NCBI RefSeq assembly: GCF_004362745.1
Contig: NZ_SNXY01000006.1
Span: 372,001 to 436,000 of the forward strand
DNA from: Oharaeibacter diazotrophicus
GTDB taxonomy: Bacteria; Pseudomonadota; Alphaproteobacteria; Rhizobiales; Pleomorphomonadaceae
Length of the DNA stretch: 64,000 nt
Direction: 5' to 3'
A program made the translations under genes and the position numbers. The notes beneath the pieces were generated by a model. The model was not told where the DNA came from and ran no database searches. It saw only the letters and a list, made by a program, of their open reading frames with translations. This document shows, piece by piece, positions 9,861-19,080 of this stretch; the first letter of the stretch is position 1, and every line of letters begins with the position of its first letter.

Positions 9861-10532
9861 TCACGCCGCCAGCGTCTCGACCACGCTCTCGAACAGGCCG
9901 CGGCCGTCGAGGCCGCCGTGGATCGCCTCGACGAGGTTCTCCGGGTGCGGCATCATGCCGAGCACGTTGCCTCGCTCGTTGAGCACGCCGGCGATGTCGT
10001 TGACCGAGCCGTTCGGGTTGGTGCCCTCGGCATAGCGGAAGGCGACGCGGCCCTCGCCCTCGACGCGGGCGAGCGTCTCGGCGTCGGCGAAGTAATTTCC
10101 GTCGTGGTGGGCGACCGGGCAGCGGATCACCTGACCGCTGGCATAGGCGCGGGTGAAGTCGGTGTCGGCGTTGGCGACCGACAGCTTCACCTCGCGGCAG
10201 ACGAAGCGCAGGCTGGCATTGCGCATCAGCACGCCCGGCAGTAGCCCGGCTTCGGTGAGGATCTGGAAGCCGTTGCAGACGCCGAGGACGCGCACGCCCG
10301 CCGCCGCCTTCGCCGCGACGTCGCGCATGGCCGGCGAGCGCGCCGCGATGGCGCCGCAGCGCAGGTAGTCGCCGTAGGAGAAGCCGCCGGGCAGCACGAT
10401 CAGGTCGACGTCCGGCACCACCGGGTCCTGGTGCCACACCACCGTCGGCGCCCGCCCGGTGATCTTGGCGAGGGCGGCGACCATGTCGCGGTCACGGTTG
10501 GAACCGGGGAAGAGGACGACGGCCGAGCGCAT
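9861..10532 (-). CDS. purQ: Phosphoribosylformylglycinamidine synthase subunit PurQ
   Basis: PurQ is the class I glutamine amidotransferase subunit that feeds ammonia to PurL. The 223-residue product is intact, with the oxyanion segment [12 protein letters not shown], nucleophile Cys86 in GVCNGFQ, and the His196/Glu198 pair in HPEN near the C-terminus. It is downstream of purC, purS and a small membrane-protein gene on the same strand, but a DUF2380 gene on the opposite strand now lies between purS and purQ. Its 3' end is duplicated about 560 bases further downstream. Confidence 0.96.
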   Translation of the reverse strand: MRSAVVLFPGSNRDRDMVAALAKITGRAPTVVWHQDPVVPDVDLIVLPGGFSYGDYLRCGAIAARSPAMRDVAAKAAAGVRVLGVCNGFQILTEAGLLPGVLMRNASLRFVCREVKLSVANADTDFTRAYASGQVIRCPVAHHDGNYFADAETLARVEGEGRVAFRYAEGTNPNGSVNDIAGVLNERGNVLGMMPHPENLVEAIHGGLDGRGLFESVVETLAA

Positions 10533-10705
10533 CGCGGGTCTCCGAGCCTTGGGATTTCGCGGCTTCCTCTGTCATGGAATCGCGGCGAAGTCCAGGAAGA
10601 CCGGCCCCGCGGCGGCGGCACCCCTGGACGGATCGGCGCCGCCGCCCGATGTTCGGGCGAGGGACGGCGCGGCAGGCGCCGGACGAGGAAGAGGCGAGGG
10701 GAGAG

Positions 10706-11206
10706 ATGCGCGGGATCGTGGTCGCGGCCGTGGCCGTACTGCTCGCGGGTGGAGCCGCAACGGCTGCGGAAACGCGGAGCGTGTTGCTCTTGGAGCCGCA
10801 GTTCGACAGTTCGGCCGCCGACGGCCAGACCGCCGAAATGGAAGCGGCCGACCGCGTGCGGATCGCGGCCGTCGGGGCGCGGCTCGAAGCGATGCTGCGC
10901 GCCTCGGCCGACTACCGACCGGTCGATGCGCCGGACGTCGCCAGGGAGATCGCCAACTACAACATCGGCTCCTGCGGGCGCTGCGAGCTGATGCTCGGCC
11001 GCAAGGCCGGCGCCGATCTCGTGGTCGTCACGTCGGTTCAGAAGCTGTCGAGCATGCTGATCAACGTGTCGGCGGCGATCTACGCCGTTTCCGACGGGGC
11101 GGCGGTGGCCGCCGGCACGGTCGTGATCAACGCCGACACCGACGAGGACTGGCGCCGTGCGGTCGACCGGCTGGCGACGCGGCGTCTCGGCCTGCCGATG
11201 CCGTGA
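10706..11206 (+). CDS. DUF2380 domain secreted protein
   Basis: The 166-residue product has a short signal peptide (residues 1 to about 20, ending AATA-AE). It resembles DUF2380 proteins of alphaproteobacteria: SVLLLEPQFDSS near the N-terminus, a middle GSCGRCELMLGRKAGADLVVV with two Cys residues, and a C-terminal NADTDEDWRRAVDRL. The family is periplasmic and uncharacterised; relatives are often found in methylotroph genomes. The ATG at 10706 is chosen for the signal peptide and an upstream GGGGAGAG. It runs against the purine genes and interrupts the usual purS-purQ adjacency, so it is probably an insertion. Confidence 0.72.
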   Translation: MRGIVVAAVAVLLAGGAATAAETRSVLLLEPQFDSSAADGQTAEMEAADRVRIAAVGARLEAMLRASADYRPVDAPDVAREIANYNIGSCGRCELMLGRKAGADLVVVTSVQKLSSMLINVSAAIYAVSDGAAVAAGTVVINADTDEDWRRAVDRLATRRLGLPMP

Positions 11207-11215
11207 CGGCCATGC

Positions 11216-11335
11216 TCACGGCATCAGGAAGACGACGGCGAGCAGGCTGGCGACCAGCGGCACGCCGACGAAGATCGCCGCCTTCACCAGCATGAAGCGG
11301 ACGATGCGGCCGGTGTCGTCGCCGGGCGCGGCCAC
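11216..11335 (-). CDS. Small membrane protein associated with purS/purQ
   Basis: This 39-residue open frame starts at a GTG four bases after the purS stop. The protein has a short polar N-terminus (VAAPGDDTGRIVRF) and a single transmembrane segment (about residues 18-38, AAIFVGVPLVASLLAVVFL). It fits the small membrane protein recognised between purS and purQ in Hyphomicrobiales and annotated as FGAM synthase-associated. Its role is unknown. The position, strand and length agree with that family; the GTG start has no strong ribosome site and may depend on coupling to purS. Confidence 0.75.
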   Translation of the reverse strand: MAAPGDDTGRIVRFMLVKAAIFVGVPLVASLLAVVFLMP

Positions 11336-11339
11336 GGGC

Positions 11340-11582
11340 TCAGCCCAGGATCTCGACGGCGTAGTTCTCGACCACGGTGTTGGCGAGCAGCTTCTCGCAC
11401 ATGGCCGCGACTTCGGCGCGCGCCTTGTCCGGGTCGGTCTCGGCGAGCACGAGGTCGACGATCTTGCCCTGACGGGCGCCCTCGACGCCGGCGAAGCCGA
11501 GGCCCTTCAGGGCGCCTTCGATCGCCTTGCCCTGGGGATCGAGCACGCCGTTCTTGAGGGTGATGGTGACGCGCGCTTTCAT
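11340..11582 (-). CDS. purS: Phosphoribosylformylglycinamidine synthase subunit PurS
   Basis: PurS is the small dimeric subunit that docks PurQ onto PurL in FGAM synthase. The 80-residue product has the expected pattern: MKARVTITLKNGVLDPQGKA, LKGLGFAGVEGARQGK and a C-terminal EKLLANTVVENYAVE. It lies about 205 bases downstream of purC on the same strand, after a strong terminator, and just upstream of the small membrane-protein gene. It is probably transcribed from a promoter in the purC-purS gap. Confidence 0.96.
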   Translation of the reverse strand: MKARVTITLKNGVLDPQGKAIEGALKGLGFAGVEGARQGKIVDLVLAETDPDKARAEVAAMCEKLLANTVVENYAVEILG

Positions 11583-11715
11583 GGCCGCTCCGCTATCGGG
11601 TCCCGGTCGCCGCCGACGGCGATCCCTTCGCTGCGAGCGGCGCGTAGCATGGCCCCGTCGAGACTGGCAAGGGCGGATCGCGCGGCGCGGTTGGAGCCAC
11701 CGGCCGCGCGGGACG

Positions 11716-11747
11716 AAAAAGGCCCGCCGGAGCGTCTCCGGCGGGCC
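11716..11747 (-). terminator. Strong terminator after purC
   Basis: On the minus strand GGCCCGCCGGAG and CTCCGGCGGGCC form a perfect twelve-pair stem with a three-base loop, followed by TTTTT. It lies 40 bases after the purC stop. Confidence 0.9.
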
Positions 11748-11787
11748 CGATCGGTGCGCGACACGGCGGCGGTGCCGCCGGCGCGGA

Positions 11788-12552
11788 TCACTTGACGAGG
11801 GTCGGCCCCGGGCCGCGCGGCTGCTCCGGCTCGTTGAGGATGCCGAGGCGGCGCGCCACTTCCTGGTAGCTCTCGAGCAGGCCGCCCATGTCCTTGCGGA
11901 AGCGGTCCTTGTCGAGGCGGTCGTTGGTGGCGATGTCCCAGAGGCGGCAGTTGTCCGGGCTGATCTCGTCGGCGACGACGATGCGCATCATGTCGCCTTC
12001 CCAGAGCCGGCCGCACTCCATCTTGAAGTCGACCAGCTTGATGCCGACGCCGAGGAAGAGGCCGGCCAGGAAGTCGTTGACACGGATGGCGAGCGCCATG
12101 ATGTCGTCGATCTCCTGCGGCGTCGCCCAGCCGAAGGCCGTGACGTGCTCTTCCGACACCATCGGGTCGTTCAGCGCGTCGTTCTTGAAGTAGAACTCGA
12201 TGATCGAGCGCGGCAGCTGCGTGCCTTCCTCGATGCCGAGGCGCGACGACAGCGAGCCGGCCGCGACGTTGCGGACCACGACCTCGAGCGGGATGATCTC
12301 GACCTCGCGGATCAACTGCTCGCGCATGTTGAGCCGTTTGATGAAATGGGTCGGGATGCCCATGTTGTTGAGGTGCGTGAAGACGTACTCGGAGATGCGG
12401 TTGTTCAGCACCCCCTTGCCGTCGATGATCTCGTGCTTCTTGGCGTTGAAAGCCGTCGCATCGTCCTTGAAGTGCTGAATCAGCGTCCCGGGCTCGGGAC
12501 CTTCGTAGAGGATCTTGGCCTTGCCCTCGTAGATGCGCCGGCGGCGGTTCAT
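11788..12552 (-). CDS. purC: SAICAR synthase PurC
   Basis: PurC ligates aspartate to CAIR with ATP, giving SAICAR in purine synthesis. The 254-residue product from 12552 begins [18 protein letters not shown], the usual start and length in Hyphomicrobiales. Other family marks are [10 protein letters not shown] (ATP site), [14 protein letters not shown], and [12 protein letters not shown] near the C-terminus. An in-frame ATG eleven codons upstream (12585) has GGAGCC before it and could be the true start, since none is seen before 12552. The downstream terminator separates it from purS. Confidence 0.95.
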   Translation of the reverse strand: MNRRRRIYEGKAKILYEGPEPGTLIQHFKDDATAFNAKKHEIIDGKGVLNNRISEYVFTHLNNMGIPTHFIKRLNMREQLIREVEIIPLEVVVRNVAAGSLSSRLGIEEGTQLPRSIIEFYFKNDALNDPMVSEEHVTAFGWATPQEIDDIMALAIRVNDFLAGLFLGVGIKLVDFKMECGRLWEGDMMRIVVADEISPDNCRLWDIATNDRLDKDRFRKDMGGLLESYQEVARRLGILNEPEQPRGPGPTLVK

Positions 12553-12930
12553 GGGAATGTACCGTGGTGTGTTGATGAAATCCATCAGGCCGGGGGCTCC
12601 GGATCGGGTTCGTGAACGACGGCCGCGTGCCTCGGCGCTGTGCCAAGCGAAGAAAGCGGGTCGAACACACGTCCGCCCGCTCCCCGACAGCTGGCGCGGA
12701 CACTACCCGATCGTTCACCCCGCGGCAATCCCGAAGTCGCAGCGTTCCGGGCGGGGCGGCCCTGCCCGAAAAGCGGATCTCGGGTCGTGCCCGACGGCCC
12801 GCACCGTGCCCGGCCTGCGACCGACTACGTCGGGCGTCTCGGTTGATTTGGTTCGATGCCGTCTATATGCAAGGCCGCAACCGGAACCCATATGATCGAT
12901 GAGCGGTCCGTTTACGCGGGGGAGAATGCC
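12553..12930. other. Divergent intergenic region between purC and the DUF1476 gene
   Basis: This region must hold the promoters of purC (minus) and the DUF1476 gene (plus). No near-consensus pair was found; TTGATT at 12843 and TATATG at 12864 are spaced only 15 bases apart. No riboswitch, repeat or small gene could be supported. Confidence 0.5.
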
Positions 12931-13254
12931 ATGACGACGTTCGACAAGCGCGAACAGGGCTTCGAGAACAAGTTCGCCCACGAAGAAACCAAGCGGTTCC
13001 GCGCCGTCGCGCGCCGCAACAAGCTGCTCGGGCTGTGGGCGGCCGAGTTGATGGGCCTCTCGGGCGAGGCCGCCGCGGCCTACGCCCTTACCGTCGTCCA
13101 GGCGGACTTCGAGGAGGCCGGCGACGACGACGTGTTCCGCAAGGTCAAGGCCGACCTCGCCGACAAGTCCGTCGCGCAGTCGGACCACCAGATCCGGCGC
13201 ACCATGGACGAACTGCTCGCCACCGCGATCCAGCAGATCGAGACCGAGGCCTGA
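12931..13254 (+). CDS. DUF1476 protein, F1-ATPase inhibitory zeta subunit homologue
   Basis: The 107-residue product belongs to DUF1476, the family that contains the alphaproteobacterial F1-ATPase inhibitor (zeta subunit) described in Paracoccus. It blocks ATP hydrolysis by the F1 motor. The N-terminus TTFDKREQGFENKFAHEEE-like stretch is the inhibitory segment, followed by the helical bundle (RAVARRNKLLGLWAAELMG, residues about 25-43, and EEAGDDDVFRKV). The start at 12931 gives this conserved opening and has GGGGGAGA upstream. In some Hyphomicrobiales the protein does not inhibit strongly, so activity is not assured. Confidence 0.92.
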   Translation: MTTFDKREQGFENKFAHEETKRFRAVARRNKLLGLWAAELMGLSGEAAAAYALTVVQADFEEAGDDDVFRKVKADLADKSVAQSDHQIRRTMDELLATAIQQIETEA

Positions 13255-13285
13255 CAGGCCGGCGCCGCGCCACGGGGAGGGGGCC

Positions 13286-14044
13286 ATGACCGTCGGTCCG
13301 AGGGACGTGCTGACCGGCGGTGTCGCCTGCGGCTGGTGCAGCCTGCCGGAACCGATGGTCGGCGAAGCACTGGTCAGGGCCGGGTTTCCGGCCGTCCTGG
13401 TCGACATGCAGCACGGCATGGCCGACCTCGCCGCCGCCTTCTCCCTGATCGCGGCGATCCAGCGCAGCGGCGGCCACGCGATCGTCCGCATTCCCGTCGG
13501 CGACAACGCCACCGCCTCGCGCCTGCTCGACGCGGGCGCCGCGGCCATCGTGGCGCCGATGATCGAGAGCGTCGAGGACGCCGCCGCCTTCGCGTCCTTC
13601 GTCAAGTATCCGCCGCTCGGCAACCGGTCCTGGGGGCCGTCGCGCGCGCTGCAGCTGTCCGGCGAAGGCGCGGAGAGCTACCGCACCGGGGCCAACGGGA
13701 CCACGCTGGCGATCGCGATGATCGAGACGGCGCGCGCCCTCGAAGCGATCGGCGACATCCTGGCCCTCCCCGGCATCGACGGCGTCTTCGTCGGCCCGTC
13801 GGACCTCTCGATCGCGCTCAGCGACGGCGCTGCGATGGACATCGATTCGCCCGCAAACCTCGCCGCCTTCGACCGCATCGTCGCCGCCACCCGGGCGGCC
13901 GGCAAGATCGCCGGGATCTACGGCGCCAGCCCCGCCCACGTGCGCCGCTACCGCGCCATCGGCTTCGACTTCGTCACCCTGATGAGCGACACCGGGCTGC
14001 TCGCCGCCGGCGCGGCGGCCGCGCTCGCCGAATCGCGCGGCTGA
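13286..14044 (+). CDS. HpcH/HpaI family aldolase
   Basis: The 252-residue protein is a class II (metal-dependent) HpcH/HpaI aldolase or citrate-lyase-beta-like enzyme, cleaving or condensing 2-keto-3-deoxy acids. Visible marks are the catalytic His in VDMQHG (about residue 45), a conserved Arg in RIPVGDNA, the metal-binding Glu in AMIETARALE and Asp in VFVGPSDLS. It follows the DUF1476 gene by 31 bases on the same strand, but no sugar-acid pathway is nearby, so the substrate is unknown. GGGGAGGGGG precedes the ATG. Confidence 0.87.
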   Translation: MTVGPRDVLTGGVACGWCSLPEPMVGEALVRAGFPAVLVDMQHGMADLAAAFSLIAAIQRSGGHAIVRIPVGDNATASRLLDAGAAAIVAPMIESVEDAAAFASFVKYPPLGNRSWGPSRALQLSGEGAESYRTGANGTTLAIAMIETARALEAIGDILALPGIDGVFVGPSDLSIALSDGAAMDIDSPANLAAFDRIVAATRAAGKIAGIYGASPAHVRRYRAIGFDFVTLMSDTGLLAAGAAAALAESRG

Positions 14045-14062
14045 CGTTCTGCGTCACCAGGA

Positions 14063-14614
14063 TCAGAGCCGCGCCAGCAGCGTCACGAATCGGGTCAGTC
14101 CCTCGGGCCAAGGGCCGTGGCCGGACGCGGCGTTGATGTGGCCGGCCTCGCCGGCGTCGACCAGCAGCGAGCCCCAGGCGGCGGCGATGTCGTCGGCCCG
14201 GGCGAAGTCGCAAAAGGGGTCGTTGCGGCTCGCCACCAGCATCGAGGGAAACGGCAGGGGCTCGCGCGGCACCGCGGCGAAGCTGCGCGAAACCGTGGCC
14301 GGCATGTCGTCGCGCTCGGTGTCGGCCGGCGCGACCAGGAAGGCGCCCTTGACGCGGAGCGGCGGGAACGCTGCGGCGGCGTGGGCGACCGCGACGCAGC
14401 CGAGCGAATGGGCGACCAGCACCACCGGCCGGTGCGCCGCCGCGACGGCGTCGGCGATTCGCGAGGCCCAGCGCTCCCGGTCGGGGGCGTCCCAGTCGTC
14501 CTGGACGACGCGCCGCGCCGTCGACAGCCGGGATTCCCAGCGGGTCTGCCAGTGGTTCGGGCCGGAGTCGCCGAGCCCGGGCACGATGAGGATGTCGCAG
14601 TCGCCCGATTTCAT
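14063..14614 (-). CDS. RBBP9/YdeN family alpha/beta hydrolase
   Basis: This 183-residue serine hydrolase is of the small RBBP9/YdeN type. The nucleophile is in VAHSLGCVA, the Asp in SRNDPFCDF and the His in AGHINAASGHGPW, the full triad for the family. The opening ILIVPGLGDSGPNHWQTRWE is also characteristic. The substrate is unknown. The ATG at 14614 is chosen because homology begins there. The gene is convergent with the aldolase gene and divergent from the MFS gene. Confidence 0.88.
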   Translation of the reverse strand: MKSGDCDILIVPGLGDSGPNHWQTRWESRLSTARRVVQDDWDAPDRERWASRIADAVAAAHRPVVLVAHSLGCVAVAHAAAAFPPLRVKGAFLVAPADTERDDMPATVSRSFAAVPREPLPFPSMLVASRNDPFCDFARADDIAAAWGSLLVDAGEAGHINAASGHGPWPEGLTRFVTLLARL

Positions 14615-14709
14615 GGCGCGACAGTGCCAGCCCGATCCCGACACGGCAAGTCGTCGCGTTCCCCGCAGGGGCTCTGGTGCGGCAACGCATTGCGTCGTAT
14701 CCGGTGTGG

Positions 14710-15930
14710 ATGGAATCCCATTCTCATCTTCCCTTGCCGGCGGCCCGCGCCGCCGCCCGGCTGCTGGCGGTGGCGTCCGCGATCGGCGGGTCCGTCGGGT
14801 CGATCGCGATCGGCACCGGCGGCCTCGTCGGCGCCACGCTGCTGCCGCCCGAGCAGCGCTCGCTGGCGACGCTGCCGGTGACCGCCTTCGTGGTCGGCTC
14901 GACGCTGGCGGCGGTGCCGTCGGCGCTGGCGATGCGCCGCGTCGGGCGCCGGGCCGGCTTCGTCGGCGGCGCAGCAATCGGGGCGGTGGCCGCCCTCGCC
15001 GCCGCCGCGGCCATCTCGGCCGGGCTGTTCTGGACCTTCTGCCTGGCGATGATCGGCCTCGGCGCCGCCTCGTCCTTCGGGCAGCAGTACCGCTTCGCCG
15101 CCGCCGACGCGGCGCCGGCCGCCTTCAAGCCGAAGGCGATCTCCTGGGTGCTGGCGGGCGGCATCGTCACCGGCGTTGTCGGACCGCAGGTCTCGATCCA
15201 CGCCCGGGCCCTGATGCCCGACGCGCCCTACGCCGGACCCTACGCCGCGCTGGCGGCGATCTTCGTCGTGACCGCCCTGATCCTGTCGCGCCTCGTGGTG
15301 CCGCCGCCGCGGCCCGTGACGGCCGGCGGCGAGGGCGGACGTCCGCTCGGCGCGATCCTGCTCGAGCGGCGCTTCCTCACTGCGCTGCTCTCGGCCACCG
15401 CCTCCTACGCGCTGATGACGCTGGTGATGACGGCCTCGCCGCTGGCGATGATCGAGCACGGCCACGACCACGCCGACACCCAGCACGCGATCCAGTGGCA
15501 CGTGATCGCGATGTTCGCGCCGAGCTTCTTCACCGGCTCGCTGATCGCCCGTTTCGGCAAGTCCATGGTGGCGGCCGCCGGGCTGCTGATCATCGCGCTC
15601 GCCGCCACGGTGGCGCTGACCGGGACGGCGCTCCTCCACTTCTACGTCGCGCTGGTGCTGCTCGGCCTCGGTTGGAACTTCGGTTTCATCGCCTCCACCG
15701 CGATGGTGGCCGAACTCTATCGCCCGCAGGAGGCGTTCCGGGTCCAGGCGGCCAACGAGTTCCTGCTGTTCGGGCTGGTCGCGCTCGCCTCGTTCGGTTC
15801 GGGCAAGCTGCTCGCCTCCGGCGGCTGGGACGCGGTCAACCTGATCGTCTTCCCGATCGTCGCGGTCGGCCTGATGGCGATCTCGGCGGACGCCGTCGCG
15901 GCGCGCCGGGCCGGTCGGACGCTGCCGTAA
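14710..15930 (+). CDS. Major facilitator superfamily transporter
   Basis: The 406-residue product is an inner-membrane MFS permease with about 12 hydrophobic segments, and a loop between TM2 and TM3 with the degenerate motif MRRVGRRAGF. A histidine-rich loop (MIEHGHDHADTQHAIQWH) lies in the second half, which could suggest metal sensing or simply a periplasmic loop. The substrate cannot be read from the sequence. The ATG at 14710 is preferred over a GTG eleven codons upstream because the hydrophobic core begins soon after it. It is monocistronic and ends about 200 bases before hppA. Confidence 0.85.
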   Translation: MESHSHLPLPAARAAARLLAVASAIGGSVGSIAIGTGGLVGATLLPPEQRSLATLPVTAFVVGSTLAAVPSALAMRRVGRRAGFVGGAAIGAVAALAAAAAISAGLFWTFCLAMIGLGAASSFGQQYRFAAADAAPAAFKPKAISWVLAGGIVTGVVGPQVSIHARALMPDAPYAGPYAALAAIFVVTALILSRLVVPPPRPVTAGGEGGRPLGAILLERRFLTALLSATASYALMTLVMTASPLAMIEHGHDHADTQHAIQWHVIAMFAPSFFTGSLIARFGKSMVAAAGLLIIALAATVALTGTALLHFYVALVLLGLGWNFGFIASTAMVAELYRPQEAFRVQAANEFLLFGLVALASFGSGKLLASGGWDAVNLIVFPIVAVGLMAISADAVAARRAGRTLP

Positions 15931-15960
15931 CATTCGGCAGCCGAACGGTCTTTCCCGACC

Positions 15961-15988
15961 TTGACGGGGCCCCGTCACCCGATACGGT
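15961..15988 (+). promoter_or_regulatory. Putative promoter for hppA
   Basis: TTGACG (15961-15966), a 16-base spacer and TACGGT (15983-15988) lie about 147 bases before the hppA start. The spacer begins inside a GACGGGGCCCCGTC palindrome (15963-15976) that overlaps the -35 box and could bind a regulator. Confidence 0.5.
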
Positions 15989-16134
15989 AGGCCGGCCCGG
16001 CGGCCCTCGCGCCCCCGGGGAGTCTCCACGCCGGACCGCGGCGGAAAGGGGAGGGCAACATCCCTCGCGGCCCGGAAAAGGGTGTGAGTCGCCCGGCTGC
16101 CCGTCTCGGCGCGGCCGGGGCTTCGGGAGGGATC

Positions 16135-18294
16135 ATGAACGCACTTTACTTGGTGATCGTGTGCGGACTGCTGTCCATCGTCTACGGTGTGTGGGCGATC
16201 CGGTCCGTGATGGCGTCCGACGCGGGCAACGCGCGGATGCAGGAGATCTCGGGCTACGTACGCGAGGGCGCCCAGGCCTATCTGCGGCGTCAGTACACCA
16301 CCATCGGCGCCGTCGGCGTCGTCATCTTCGTGGTGGTCGGATTCCTCCTCGGCTGGCCGGTGGCCGCGGGCTTCGCCATCGGCGCGATCCTCTCGGCGGT
16401 GGCCGGCTTCATCGGCATGAACGTCTCCGTGCGCGCCAACGTGCGCACCGCCGCGGCCGCGATGCAGTCGCTCGCCGGCGGCCTCGACATCGCCTTCAAG
16501 GCGGGCGCGGTGACCGGCATGCTGGTGGCGGGCCTCGCCCTCCTCGGCGTCGCGGTCTACTACGCCATCCTGACCGGCCCGATGGGCCACGCCCCGACCG
16601 ACCGCGTCGTCGTCGACGCGCTGGTGGCGCTCGGCTTCGGCGCCTCGCTGATCTCGATCTTCGCCCGTCTCGGCGGCGGCATCTTCACCAAGGGTGCGGA
16701 CGTCGGCGGCGACCTCGTCGGCAAGGTCGAGGCCGGCATTCCCGAGGACGACCCGCGCAACCCCGCCACCATCGCCGACAACGTCGGCGACAACGTCGGC
16801 GACTGCGCCGGCATGGCGGCCGACCTGTTCGAGACCTACGCGGTCACCGTGGTCGCGACCATGGTGCTGGCGGCGATCTTCTTCGCCGGCCAGGACGTCG
16901 TCGCCTCGACGATGCTCTACCCGTTGGCGATCTGCGGCATCTGCATCGTCACCTCGATCATCGGCACCTTCTTCGTCCGGCTCGGCGCCAACAACTCGAT
17001 CATGGGCGCGCTCTACAAGGGCCTGTGGGCGACCACGCTGTTCTCCGCCCTCGGCGTCGGCGCGGCGACCTCGCTGACCGTCGGCTGGGGCCCGATCGGC
17101 GCCGTCAACGCCGCCGGCCTGCAGGTGACCGGCTGGAACCTGTTCTTCTGCGGCATCCTCGGCCTCGCCGTTACCGGCGCGATCGTCTGGATCACAGAAT
17201 ACTACACCGGCATCGGCTTCCGGCCGGTGCGCTCGATCAGCCAGGCCTCCGTCACCGGCCACGGCACCAACGTGATCCAGGGCCTCGCCGTCTCGCTCGA
17301 GTCGACGGCGCTGCCGACGATCGTGATCGTGATCGGCATCGTCGCCACCTACCAGCTGGCCGGCCTGTTCGGCACGGCGATCGCGGTCACCACCATGCTC
17401 GGCCTCGCCGGCATGATCGTGGCGCTCGACGCCTTCGGCCCGGTGACCGACAACGCCGGCGGCATCGCCGAGATGGCCGGCCTGCCCAAGGAGGTCCGCC
17501 ACACCACCGACGCCCTCGACGCCGTCGGCAACACCACCAAGGCGGTGACCAAGGGCTACGCGATCGGCTCGGCCGGCCTCGGCGCCCTCGTGCTGTTCGC
17601 GGCCTACAACTCGGACCTGCAGTATTTCGTCACCCGCGCCAACGAGGCGGGCGCGACGGAATACCAGTACTTCAAGGGCGTGACGCCGGACTTCGCGCTG
17701 ACCAACCCCTACGTGGTGGTCGGCCTGCTGCTCGGCGGCCTGATCCCGTTCCTGTTCGGCGGCATCGCGATGACCGCCGTCGGCCGGGCCGCGGGCTCGA
17801 TCGTCGAGGAGGTGCGCGCGCAGTTCCGCGCCAAGCCGGGCATCATGAAGGGCACCGAGAAGCCCGACTACGGCCGTGCGGTCGACATCCTCACCAAGGC
17901 GGCGATCCGCGAGATGATCGTGCCGTCGCTGCTGCCGGTGCTGGCGCCGATCGTGATCTTCTTCGGCGTCGAGGCGATCGCCGGCCGCAGCCAGGCCTTC
18001 TCGGCGGTCGGCGCCATGCTGCTCGGCGTGATCGTCACCGGCCTGTTCGTCGCCATCTCGATGACCTCGGGCGGCGGCGCTTGGGACAACGCCAAGAAGA
18101 GCTTCGAGGACGGCTTCGTCGACGCGAGCGGCCAGAAGCACTTCAAGGGCTCCGACGCCCACAAGGCCTCGGTGACCGGCGACACCGTCGGCGATCCCTA
18201 CAAGGACACCGCCGGTCCGGCGGTCAACCCGGCGATCAAGATCACCAACATCGTCGCGCTGCTGCTGCTCGCCGTGCTCGCCCACGGCGGCTGA
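16135..18294 (+). CDS. hppA: K+-insensitive proton-pumping inorganic pyrophosphatase
   Basis: HppA couples hydrolysis of pyrophosphate to proton export across the inner (or acidocalcisome-like) membrane. The 719-residue product has about 16 membrane segments and the substrate-binding run [18 protein letters not shown] followed by [20 protein letters not shown]. The subclass-deciding position reads GNTTKA with Lys469, the mark of K+-independent enzymes (Ala in K+-dependent ones). The start at 16135 is set by GGGAGGG just upstream; an earlier GTG adds 17 unconserved residues. It has its own candidate promoter and terminator. Confidence 0.97.
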   Translation: MNALYLVIVCGLLSIVYGVWAIRSVMASDAGNARMQEISGYVREGAQAYLRRQYTTIGAVGVVIFVVVGFLLGWPVAAGFAIGAILSAVAGFIGMNVSVRANVRTAAAAMQSLAGGLDIAFKAGAVTGMLVAGLALLGVAVYYAILTGPMGHAPTDRVVVDALVALGFGASLISIFARLGGGIFTKGADVGGDLVGKVEAGIPEDDPRNPATIADNVGDNVGDCAGMAADLFETYAVTVVATMVLAAIFFAGQDVVASTMLYPLAICGICIVTSIIGTFFVRLGANNSIMGALYKGLWATTLFSALGVGAATSLTVGWGPIGAVNAAGLQVTGWNLFFCGILGLAVTGAIVWITEYYTGIGFRPVRSISQASVTGHGTNVIQGLAVSLESTALPTIVIVIGIVATYQLAGLFGTAIAVTTMLGLAGMIVALDAFGPVTDNAGGIAEMAGLPKEVRHTTDALDAVGNTTKAVTKGYAIGSAGLGALVLFAAYNSDLQYFVTRANEAGATEYQYFKGVTPDFALTNPYVVVGLLLGGLIPFLFGGIAMTAVGRAAGSIVEEVRAQFRAKPGIMKGTEKPDYGRAVDILTKAAIREMIVPSLLPVLAPIVIFFGVEAIAGRSQAFSAVGAMLLGVIVTGLFVAISMTSGGGAWDNAKKSFEDGFVDASGQKHFKGSDAHKASVTGDTVGDPYKDTAGPAVNPAIKITNIVALLLLAVLAHGG

Positions 18295-18323
18295 AGGGCT
18301 GTCCCGCCGACGGAACACTAGAT

Positions 18324-18351
18324 GCGGCGGCCGGGGCGACCCGGCCGCCGC
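18324..18351 (+). terminator. Terminator after hppA
   Basis: GCGGCGGCCGGG (18324-18335) and CCCGGCCGCCGC (18340-18351) form a perfect twelve-pair stem with a GCGA loop, 30 bases after the stop. Only two Ts follow directly. Confidence 0.75.
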
Positions 18352-18475
18352 TTCCGTTCGCGGTTTGCGCGTTCGGAAGGGCGGTTCCCGGGGGAACAGC
18401 GGCGCGCCGTCGAAACCGCGAGAGTGGTCTCGTCGGGTTCGGGAGGATCCGCGCCGTTGCCAGGGAGTTGCCACC

Positions 18476-18979
18476 ATGAAGTCCGCCGTCCTCGCCGCCG
18501 TCCTCGCGTCCACCGCCGCCGCGCTCGTGCCGGGTCTCGCCCCGGACCGGGCCGCCGCCGCCGAGGTGCGCACGCAGTATCTCGGCGCCGCCTGCCAGGG
18601 CCTTTCCGGCGCCGATCCGTTGGTCCGCGACGTCGCCGGCCGCATCCGCAACGCCGGCACCGCGCCGGTGATCGTGGTCTGCCCGGTGGTGCGCGACGTC
18701 ACGGCCAGCACCAGCCTGGAGTTCGCCGCGCTGACGCTGGGGGGATCGGTGACCTCGAGCTGCAGCGTCGTGGTGGTGAACGCCTTCGGCAACGGCTCGG
18801 GCACCTCGCCGTCGGCGATCCGGCCCGTCGCGGGCACCGAGCACTTTCGCGTCCAGTTCGCCGACGGCGCCGTCAACATCCAGGCGCCGGCCGAATCGAA
18901 CGTCATGTTCAAGTGCACCCTGGCGCCCGGCGGCTCGATCCTGAACCTCGCCGTCGTCGAGAACGTCGCGGAGAACTGA
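18476..18979 (+). CDS. Hypothetical secreted protein
   Basis: I recognise no family. The 167-residue product has a Sec signal peptide (residues 1 to about 30, ending DRAAAAE). The mature part is beta-rich with Val, Thr and Ser and holds four Cys residues (AACQG, VVCPV, SSCSV, KCTL), enough for two disulfides. This fits a small periplasmic or extracellular beta-sandwich protein. The ATG at 18476 follows GGGAG by nine bases; an earlier ATG at 18365 would prepend an arginine-rich stretch and spoil the signal peptide. It is monocistronic and ends at a bidirectional terminator shared with bamE. Confidence 0.72.
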   Translation: MKSAVLAAVLASTAAALVPGLAPDRAAAAEVRTQYLGAACQGLSGADPLVRDVAGRIRNAGTAPVIVVCPVVRDVTASTSLEFAALTLGGSVTSSCSVVVVNAFGNGSGTSPSAIRPVAGTEHFRVQFADGAVNIQAPAESNVMFKCTLAPGGSILNLAVVENVAEN

Positions 18980-19020
18980 CGCCGGGCGAGGGCGCAGCCG
19001 CCCGACCCCCCGCAATGCCG

Positions 19021-19048
19021 AAGGGCCGGGCGTTTCCGCCCGGCCCTT
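19021..19048. terminator. Bidirectional terminator between convergent genes
   Basis: AAGGGCCGGGCG (19021-19032) and CGCCCGGCCCTT (19037-19048) form a perfect twelve-pair stem with a TTTC loop. It lies between the secreted-protein gene and bamE, which converge on it, and can serve both. Confidence 0.8.
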
Positions 19049-19080
19049 CGTCGAAATCGTTCGGCCGGCCCGGCCGCCGA

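Noticed and set aside
16135-18294. Sodium-pumping or K+-dependent pyrophosphatase
   Set aside because: The diagnostic position carries Lys (GNTTKA), the mark of K+-independent proton pumps.
14133-18918. Very long open frames on both strands (over 1400 codons) across the MFS and hppA genes
   Set aside because: They are rich in Arg, Gly, Asp and His in low-complexity runs, cross well-supported genes and intergenic terminators, and match the wrong-frame composition expected at this GC content.
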